From NCBI GenBank assembly GCA_016293155.1, contig JAEDEU010000023.1, positions 1-18,215 on the forward strand: DNA of 18,215 nt. The letters are read 5' to 3'. Both the position numbers and the translations under genes were made by a program. Below, piece by piece: positions 7,339-12,695 of the stretch (position 1 is the stretch's first letter; each line of letters begins with the position of its first letter). The notes under the pieces are model-generated. The model did no database searches and had not been told where the DNA came from. It saw only the letters and a list, made by a program, of their open reading frames with translations. The stretch is from Clostridiaceae bacterium (GTDB lineage: Bacteria > Bacillota > Clostridia > Oscillospirales > Butyricicoccaceae).

Positions 7339-8439
7339 TTGATTCGGAAATGGATGCTTGCCGCAGTATTGTGCGGGCTGCTGTCCGTGCCGTGTGCGGC
7401 ATATTCCGCGCAGGCATATGCGCTGATGGATGCGGATACCGGACGGGTGCTTGCACAGGAAAACGGCTCGGAGCAGCTCCCGATGGCGAGCACAACCAAA
7501 ATCATGACCGCACTGGTTGCGGTGGAATCCGGCAATCTGGATCGTATGATCGAGGTTCCCGCGTCCTGCGCAGGAGTGGAGGGTTCCTCCATGTATTTGC
7601 AGGCGGGTGAGCTGCTGCCGCTGCGCGATGTTCTGTACGGGCTGATGCTCTCAAGCGGCAATGATGCGGCAATGTGCATTGCGGAGGTCAGTGGGGGACA
7701 ACAAGCCTTTGTCTCACGAATGAACGAGCGCGCACAGGAGATGGGACTGACGGATACGCACTTTGACAACCCCAGCGGTCTGGACGGGGAAACCCACTAT
7801 ACCACGGCGCTGGAGCTGGCGCGGATTGCCTCGGAGGCTCTGCAAAATGAGACGTTCCGCACCATCGTCGGGACGAAATCCTATACGACAGGCACACGAA
7901 CGCTGGTCAACCACAATAAAATGCTCTCACGCTATGAGGGCGCGGTGGGCGTGAAAACTGGCTTTACCAAGAAAAGCGGGCGCTGCCTGGTATCCGCGGC
8001 GGAACGCGGCGGACGCACACTGGTCGCGGTCACGCTGAACGATCCGGACGACTGGAAGGATCACGCGGCGCTGCTGGACTCCGGCTTTTCCCAACTGGAG
8101 GAAAAGCTGCTGTATCCGCAGGGCGCGTCCGTGCGCGAAGTACCCGTGATGACTGGCATGAGTGACTCCGTGGCGGTTCAGACCGCCGAGCCGGTATCCG
8201 CGCATGTATTTGCGGACGAAGTGCCGGAGATTGTCGTTCAGGGCGCAAAATTTGTGTATGCACCGGTCAAGGCGGGCGAGGTATACGGTACGCTGGAATG
8301 GAAAAGCGGGGATGCCGTGCTCGCTTCGTGTCCGCTGGTTTATGCCGAGGATGTCGCGCTGGACGTAAAACAGCAGAAACAAGGCGTAATTGAACGCATT
8401 TTATCCTATTTTAGTGACCATTCGGAGGGCAGGAAGTGA
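7333..8439 (+). CDS. D-alanyl-D-alanine carboxypeptidase (DacF/DacB-type, peptidase S11)
   Basis: A penicillin-binding protein that removes the terminal D-Ala from peptidoglycan stem peptides outside the membrane and so controls crosslinking; DacF and DacB of Bacillus do this during spore cortex formation. I prefer the ATG at 7333, after AGGGGAGGGG; ATGs at 7315 and 7318 have no ribosome site. The 368-residue product has a signal peptide (MFLIRKWMLAAVLCGLLS, cleavage near AAYSA). All three active-site motifs are present: STTK at 53-56 (nucleophile Ser53), SGN at 108-110 and KTG at 208-210. A C-terminal beta domain of PBP5 type spans about 255-345, and the end, VIERILSYFSDH, looks like an amphipathic membrane anchor. 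It follows ytfJ by 48 bases and overlaps rluB by four. Motifs alone do not decide between DacF, DacB and DacA, so no symbol is given. Confidence 0.93.
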   Translation: MFLIRKWMLAAVLCGLLSVPCAAYSAQAYALMDADTGRVLAQENGSEQLPMASTTKIMTALVAVESGNLDRMIEVPASCAGVEGSSMYLQAGELLPLRDVLYGLMLSSGNDAAMCIAEVSGGQQAFVSRMNERAQEMGLTDTHFDNPSGLDGETHYTTALELARIASEALQNETFRTIVGTKSYTTGTRTLVNHNKMLSRYEGAVGVKTGFTKKSGRCLVSAAERGGRTLVAVTLNDPDDWKDHAALLDSGFSQLEEKLLYPQGASVREVPVMTGMSDSVAVQTAEPVSAHVFADEVPEIVVQGAKFVYAPVKAGEVYGTLEWKSGDAVLASCPLVYAEDVALDVKQQKQGVIERILSYFSDHSEGRK

Positions 8440-9158
8440 AACAGCGGCTGCAAAAATTGTTATCTCAGGCGGGCATCTGCTCGCGGCGTGCTTCGGAGCC
8501 GCTCATTCAGAGCGGCTCGGTCACGGTCAACGGCGTGACGGCAAAGCTGGGCGACAGCGCAGATCCGGATACGGATGAGATCTGTGTCAACGGCGTGCCG
8601 CTCCGCAGGCAGACCGAAACGCACTGCCTGATGATGAACAAGCCCGCCGGCGTTGTGACGACGATGAAGGACGAGCGCGGACGCAAAACGGTTGCGATGC
8701 TCGTGGAGCGCTATCCGCACCGCGTGCTTCCGGTCGGACGGCTGGATCAGTGGTCGGAGGGACTGCTGCTGCTCACGGATGACGGTGCGCTGCTGCACGA
8801 CCTCACGCACCCGTCCCGCCATGTGGACAAGGTTTATGAGGTGACCGTGCGCGGCGATGCCGCGCGGCTGCCTGAGCTGTCCCGCCCGATGGACATCGAC
8901 GGCTACCGCATCCGTCCGGCACAGGTTCGCTGTCTGCGCACAGGCGGAGACGGCACGATGACGCTCCGGATTACGATCCACGAGGGCAGAAACCGGCAGA
9001 TCCGAAAAATGTGCGCACAGTGCGGCTTTCGGGTGCTGAAATTAAAGCGCGTTGCCATCGGAGACCTGCGTCTGGACCCGTCCCTGAAGCCGGGCGCATG
9101 GCGCGAGCTGCGTCAGGACGAAAGTGAAATGCTCAGAATCCTGCGCAGAGATAATTAA
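8436..9158 (+). CDS. RluB/RsuA-family rRNA pseudouridine synthase
   Basis: It isomerises uridine to pseudouridine in rRNA; the RluB type acts on 23S position 2605 in E. coli numbering, RsuA on 16S. The start is GTG at 8436, overlapping the carboxypeptidase stop (GTGA), with GGAGG seven bases upstream. The 240-residue protein begins with an S4 RNA-binding domain (about 2-60: RLQKLLSQAGICSRRASEPL). The catalytic domain follows, with MMNKPAGVVTT, the catalytic aspartate in PVGRLDQWSEGLLLLTDDG (about 95-113), VDKVYEVTVRG and EGRNRQIRKMCAQCGF. The residues after the catalytic Asp are QWSEG rather than the commoner xDTSG or xNSEG; I read this as a harmless variant. The last gene of its operon. RluB is likelier than RsuA because clostridial and bacillar genomes place it near dac genes. 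Confidence 0.9.
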   Translation: MKQRLQKLLSQAGICSRRASEPLIQSGSVTVNGVTAKLGDSADPDTDEICVNGVPLRRQTETHCLMMNKPAGVVTTMKDERGRKTVAMLVERYPHRVLPVGRLDQWSEGLLLLTDDGALLHDLTHPSRHVDKVYEVTVRGDAARLPELSRPMDIDGYRIRPAQVRCLRTGGDGTMTLRITIHEGRNRQIRKMCAQCGFRVLKLKRVAIGDLRLDPSLKPGAWRELRQDESEMLRILRRDN

Positions 9159-9192
9159 TTGCCGGGAATTTCAGACGGTTTTGCAATTTTTT
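9157..9192 (+). terminator. Possible weak terminator after the pseudouridine synthase gene
   Basis: AATTGC (9157-9162) can pair with GCAATT (9183-9188), with a small inner CG/CG extension and a large loop; a run of six T (9187-9192) follows. The stem is short and A+T-rich, so this is a weak call, but the promoter of the next operon begins directly afterwards. Confidence 0.3.
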
Positions 9193-9232
9193 GAAAAATA
9201 ACTTGCATTTTCACCTGCTTTTGCAGTAAAAT
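9192..9232 (+). promoter_or_regulatory. Sigma-A promoter of the rpiR-cmk-ispH operon with dyad operator candidate
   Basis: The -35 TTGCAT (9203-9208) and -10 TAAAAT (9227-9232) are 18 bases apart, about 63 bases before the regulator's start. The inverted repeat TGAAAA-N10-TTTTCA (9192-9197 with 9208-9213) brackets the -35 box, a fitting place for self-repression by the RpiR-family product encoded directly downstream. TTGCA also recurs at about 9181, 9203, 9221 and 9247. Promoter by consensus; operator by inference. Confidence 0.55.
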
Positions 9233-9294
9233 AAAAGCGGATAAGTTTGCAGGGAGAAGATGTTGCCTGCATAGAGTGAAAAGAGGAAAACCGA

Positions 9295-10158
9295 ATGAAT
9301 GACTTGATGGGTAAAATTCAGAGCAGACTGCCCGAATTTTCCAAGGGCCAGCGTCTGATTGCTCGATATATTATCGACCATTATGACAAGGCGGCGTTTA
9401 TGACGGCGAGCCGTCTGGGCGCGACCGTCGGCGTCAGTGAGTCCACCGTAGTACGCTTTGCGACCGAGCTGGGCTACAGCGGATATCCATACCTACAGCG
9501 TGCGCTTCAGGAGATGATCCGCAACAAGCTGACCGCTGTACAGCGTATGGAGGTTACAACAGACCGGTTGGGGAATCAGGATATCCTGCGTACCGTACTG
9601 AACTCGGATGTGGAAAAAATCCGCATGACGCTGGACGAGATCAACCGCGACGATTTTTCCGCGATTGTAGAGGAAATTCTGGCGGCAAAGCATATTTATA
9701 TTCTCGGCGTACGTTCGTCCGCGGCGCTGTCAAGCTTCATTGGCTTCTATTTCAACCTGATGTTTGACAATGTGCGTCTGATTCACACGAACAGCGCCAG
9801 CGAAATGTTTGAGCAGATTTTGCGCGTCGGTGAGGGCGATATCGTCATCGGCGTCAGCTTCCCGCGCTATTCCAAGCGCACATTACAGGCGCTTCAGTAT
9901 TCGCACAGCAGCGGCGCGAAGGTGGTCGCGCTGACGGACAGCCGTCTGTCTCCGCTCAGCCGGTTCGCGGACTATACACTGATCGCCAAGAGCGACATGG
10001 TGTCATTTGTAGACTCGCTGGTTGCACCGCTGAGTGTCATCAATGCGCTGATCGTCGCGCTCGGTATGCGCAAAAAGGATCAGATCAGCGAAGCATTTAA
10101 TAAACTGGAAAATATCTGGGACGAATATCAGGTGTATGAAAAACTCGACAACGAATGA
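9295..10158 (+). CDS. MurR/RpiR-family transcriptional regulator (HTH + SIS)
   Basis: RpiR-family proteins bind DNA with an N-terminal helix-turn-helix and sense phosphosugars with a C-terminal SIS domain. The ATG at 9295 follows AAGAGGA at a normal distance. The 287-residue product has the family HTH at about 1-75 (GQRLIARYIIDHY; TASRLGATVGVSESTVVRFA; LGYSGYPYLQRALQ). The SIS domain is at about 128-260 (HIYILGVRSSAALSSF, GDIVIGVSFPRYSKRTLQAL, GAKVVALTDSRLSPLSRFAD). Length is typical. No sugar transport or catabolism gene lies in this window, so the ligand cannot be guessed. The gene heads an operon of housekeeping genes; its 3' end overlaps the flavoprotein gene by 23 bases. A dyad in its own promoter suggests autoregulation. 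Confidence 0.93.
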   Translation: MNDLMGKIQSRLPEFSKGQRLIARYIIDHYDKAAFMTASRLGATVGVSESTVVRFATELGYSGYPYLQRALQEMIRNKLTAVQRMEVTTDRLGNQDILRTVLNSDVEKIRMTLDEINRDDFSAIVEEILAAKHIYILGVRSSAALSSFIGFYFNLMFDNVRLIHTNSASEMFEQILRVGEGDIVIGVSFPRYSKRTLQALQYSHSSGAKVVALTDSRLSPLSRFADYTLIAKSDMVSFVDSLVAPLSVINALIVALGMRKKDQISEAFNKLENIWDEYQVYEKLDNE

Positions 10159-11395
10159 TGTTCAGGGTGTACGCGTCGCCGTCATCGGCGGCGGCGCGGC
10201 GGGACTGATGGCGGCCGGAACAGCGGCGCTGTACGGCGCATCCGTCACCCTGTTTGAAAAGAACCCCAAGGTGGGACGCAAGATCGTCATCACCGGCAAG
10301 GGCAGGTGCAATGTCACCAACAATTGCAGTACGGATGATTTTCTGGCGCATGTGCCGCGCAATCCGCGGTTTTTGTACAGTGCGCTCGGTGCATTTTCCG
10401 TGCAGGATACAATGGAATTTTTTGAACAACGCGGCGTTCCGCTCAAGACCGAGCGCGGAAACCGCGTATTTCCCGTGTCTGACCGTTCGCTGGATATCGT
10501 GGACGCGCTGTACGATTATGTCCGCAAGGCGGGCGTGTATCTCGTGCATGAAGCCGCAGAGTCCATCCTGACGGAGGACGGCGCGGTCTGTGCAGTCACG
10601 GCGGGCGGAAGGCGTTATCCCGCCGATCGCGTGATTCTTGCCACCGGCGGCGCGTCCTATCCGCTGACCGGCTCAACCGGAGACGGCTATCGCATGGCGC
10701 AGGAGCTTGGACATACGGTCACGCCGCTGCGCGCCTCGCTGGTGCCGCTGGTGTGCGAGGGCAAGGACTGTCCGCGTTTGCAAGGGCTTTCTCTGCGCAA
10801 TGTCGGTCTGACCGTACAGGAAAACGGAAAGACACTGTATGAGGATTTTGGCGAGATGCTGTTTACGCACTACGGTGTCTCCGGTCCGCTCATCCTGCGC
10901 GCATCCTCGCACATGCGCAAGTGGGAAAAGGCGCGCTACAGCCTGGAAATCGACCTCAAGCCCGCGCTGGACGAGCAGACGCTTGACCGCCGCATCGTGT
11001 CCGACTTTTCCGAGCATCTGAATGCGGATTTCCGCAATGCGCTCGGAGCCCTGCTGCCCAAAAAGCTCATTCCGATTATCGTGGAGCGTTCGGGCATTGA
11101 TCCGCACGCCAAGGTCAATTCGATTACAAAGCAGCAGCGTGCCGGATTGGTGCACGCACTCAAGCATTTTGCGCTGAAGGTAGTCGAGCCGCGTCCGATT
11201 GAGGAGGCAATCGTCACCTCGGGTGGCGTGTCCGTGCGGGAAATCGCCCCGCGCGATATGCAGTCAAAAAAGGTGCGCGGGCTGTATTTTGCCGGAGAAA
11301 TCATTGATGTGGATGCATATACCGGCGGCTTTAATTTGCAGATCGCATGGTCCACCGGCTATTTGGCCGGCAGCCGTGCTGCTGAAATAGAGTGA
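10136..11395 (+). CDS. HI0933/YhiN-family FAD-dependent oxidoreductase
   Basis: A flavoprotein of the HI0933/YhiN group (also annotated as aminoacetone-oxidase or BaiN-like), widespread and of poorly known function. The ATG at 10136 lies inside the end of the rpiR gene (23-base overlap) just after AGGTG; no better in-frame start precedes the FAD site. The 419-residue product has the dinucleotide-binding motif VAVIGGGAAGLMAAG (residues 14-28). The family signature GRKIVITGKGRCNVTN is at 47-62, an ATGGASYPLTGSTGDGY block near 165-180, and the C-terminal FAD motif with YTGGFNLQIAWSTGYLAG at about 395-412. It is full-length. The first glycine-rich motif binds the ADP part of FAD in this family. 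Whether it has the bile-acid activity proposed for BaiN relatives cannot be told from sequence; I infer only a redox role. Confidence 0.9.
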   Translation: MKNSTTNDVQGVRVAVIGGGAAGLMAAGTAALYGASVTLFEKNPKVGRKIVITGKGRCNVTNNCSTDDFLAHVPRNPRFLYSALGAFSVQDTMEFFEQRGVPLKTERGNRVFPVSDRSLDIVDALYDYVRKAGVYLVHEAAESILTEDGAVCAVTAGGRRYPADRVILATGGASYPLTGSTGDGYRMAQELGHTVTPLRASLVPLVCEGKDCPRLQGLSLRNVGLTVQENGKTLYEDFGEMLFTHYGVSGPLILRASSHMRKWEKARYSLEIDLKPALDEQTLDRRIVSDFSEHLNADFRNALGALLPKKLIPIIVERSGIDPHAKVNSITKQQRAGLVHALKHFALKVVEPRPIEEAIVTSGGVSVREIAPRDMQSKKVRGLYFAGEIIDVDAYTGGFNLQIAWSTGYLAGSRAAEIE

Positions 11396-11407
11396 GGAGA
11401 TAGAGTT

Positions 11408-12088
11408 ATGAAGCACATTGCAGTGGCAATTGACGGGCCGTCCGGTGCGGGCAAAAGCACCATCGCACGCGCCGTCGCACAGAGTCTGGGACTCATTTAT
11501 GTGGACACGGGCGCGATGTACCGCACCATCGGTCTGCATGTATCGCGCGCCGGCATTCAGCCGGGGGAGCCGGATAAGGTTTCCGAGCTGATTCAGAGCG
11601 CGGATGCGCCGGCGGTCAGCCTTACTTACGTGGAGGGCGAGCAGCATGTCCTGCTGAACGGAGAGGATGTGTCCGGACTCATCCGCACGCCGGAGATGTC
11701 GCGCTATGCGTCATTTGTATCCGCCGTGCCGGAGGTTCGCGCGTTTTTGCTCAATACCCAGCGCGATCTGGCAAAGACCACGAGCGTTATCATGGACGGG
11801 CGTGACATCGGCACCGTCATTCTGCCGGACGCGGATGTAAAGATTTATCTGACCGCTGCGCCGGAGGCGCGTGCGCGCCGCCGCTGTGACGAGCTGCTGG
11901 AAAAGGGACAGGATGTGACCTATGAGCAGATTCTGGCGGATCAGCTGCGCCGTGACGAGGCGGATATGACCCGTGCGGAGGCGCCGCTGCGTCAGGCGGA
12001 GGATGCCGTACTGGTGGATACCAGCGAGCTAACGCTGGAGCAGAGCATTGAGGCCGTCGGGGCGATCGTGCGCCGCGTGATGGAATGA
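11408..12088 (+). CDS. cmk: Cytidylate kinase
   Basis: It phosphorylates CMP and dCMP to the diphosphates with ATP, supplying CTP for RNA, DNA and phospholipid synthesis. The ATG at 11408 follows AGGAG (11395-11399, overlapping the previous stop) at 8 bases. The 226-residue product has the P-loop GPSGAGKST at 10-18, YVDTGAMYRTIGLHV for the NMP-binding region, the family motif MDGRDIGTVILPDADVKIYL, and the LID arginines in ARARRRCDELL and DQLRRDEADMTR. Size is typical. Lying directly before plsC and ispH-rpsA, it matches a gene order common in Clostridia, where cmk, plsC and lytB/rpsA form a conserved group. Confidence 0.97.
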   Translation: MKHIAVAIDGPSGAGKSTIARAVAQSLGLIYVDTGAMYRTIGLHVSRAGIQPGEPDKVSELIQSADAPAVSLTYVEGEQHVLLNGEDVSGLIRTPEMSRYASFVSAVPEVRAFLLNTQRDLAKTTSVIMDGRDIGTVILPDADVKIYLTAAPEARARRRCDELLEKGQDVTYEQILADQLRRDEADMTRAEAPLRQAEDAVLVDTSELTLEQSIEAVGAIVRRVME

Positions 12089-12101
12089 CCGGAGGAACAG
12101 A

Positions 12102-12695
12102 ATGAAATACAGTCGAGGATTTCAGAGAATTGCCATTCACGCAATTCATCTGTATGATATGATTAAGTACAATTTCCATGTCTACGGACGGGAAAACATG
12201 CCGGAGGGCGGCGCTGTGGTATGCGCAAACCATACCCAGTGGGCAGACCCGCCGATGCTGGCGGTTGCCATCGGCGCGAAGCACGACATCGCAATCATGG
12301 CGAAGAAGGAGCTGTTTGAGATCAAGGGTCTGGCTCCGCTGATCCGTTCGCTGGGCGCGTTTCCGGTCGATCGCGGTGCGGCAGACATCAAGTCCATCAA
12401 GACCGCGATTCAGGCGGTGCAGGACGGCAGAAAGCTGATGATCTTTCCGGAGGGCACGACCAAGAACGCGGGCGGTGAGGCGAAGGAGGGCGCGGCAATG
12501 ATCGCTCTGCGCTGCAAGGCGCCGATTGTGCCGGTTTATATCTCACCGGATAAAAAATTCCGTTCGCGCGTCAATATCGTGGTCGGCAAACCGTATATGC
12601 CCGAGCGTCTGGGACGCGGCAAGGATGCCTACCGTGAGGTGTCTGACGACATCATGCGCCGAATCTATGAGCTGAAGGATACGATAGAGAAATGA
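12102..12695 (+). CDS. plsC: 1-acyl-sn-glycerol-3-phosphate acyltransferase (PlsC family)
   Basis: It transfers an acyl chain to the 2-position of lysophosphatidic acid to give phosphatidic acid, at the inner face of the membrane. The ATG at 12102 follows GGAGG at 6 bases. The 197-residue product has the catalytic HX4D motif in NHTQWADP (His44, Asp49), the block GAFPVDRG (85-92) and the substrate-binding motif FPEGT (115-119), then APIVPVYI. It is a short member of the family without extra domains. Acyl donor preference (acyl-ACP, acyl-CoA) is not visible. Its TGA overlaps the ATG of the ispH-rpsA fusion by four bases, which implies translational coupling. Confidence 0.93.
   Translation: MKYSRGFQRIAIHAIHLYDMIKYNFHVYGRENMPEGGAVVCANHTQWADPPMLAVAIGAKHDIAIMAKKELFEIKGLAPLIRSLGAFPVDRGAADIKSIKTAIQAVQDGRKLMIFPEGTTKNAGGEAKEGAAMIALRCKAPIVPVYISPDKKFRSRVNIVVGKPYMPERLGRGKDAYREVSDDIMRRIYELKDTIEK

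Noticed and set aside
8726..8790. Possible loss of the pseudouridine synthase active site (DQWSEG)
   Set aside because: The catalytic Asp in GRLD is present; the following residues vary in the family and SEG-type variants occur, so the enzyme is probably active.
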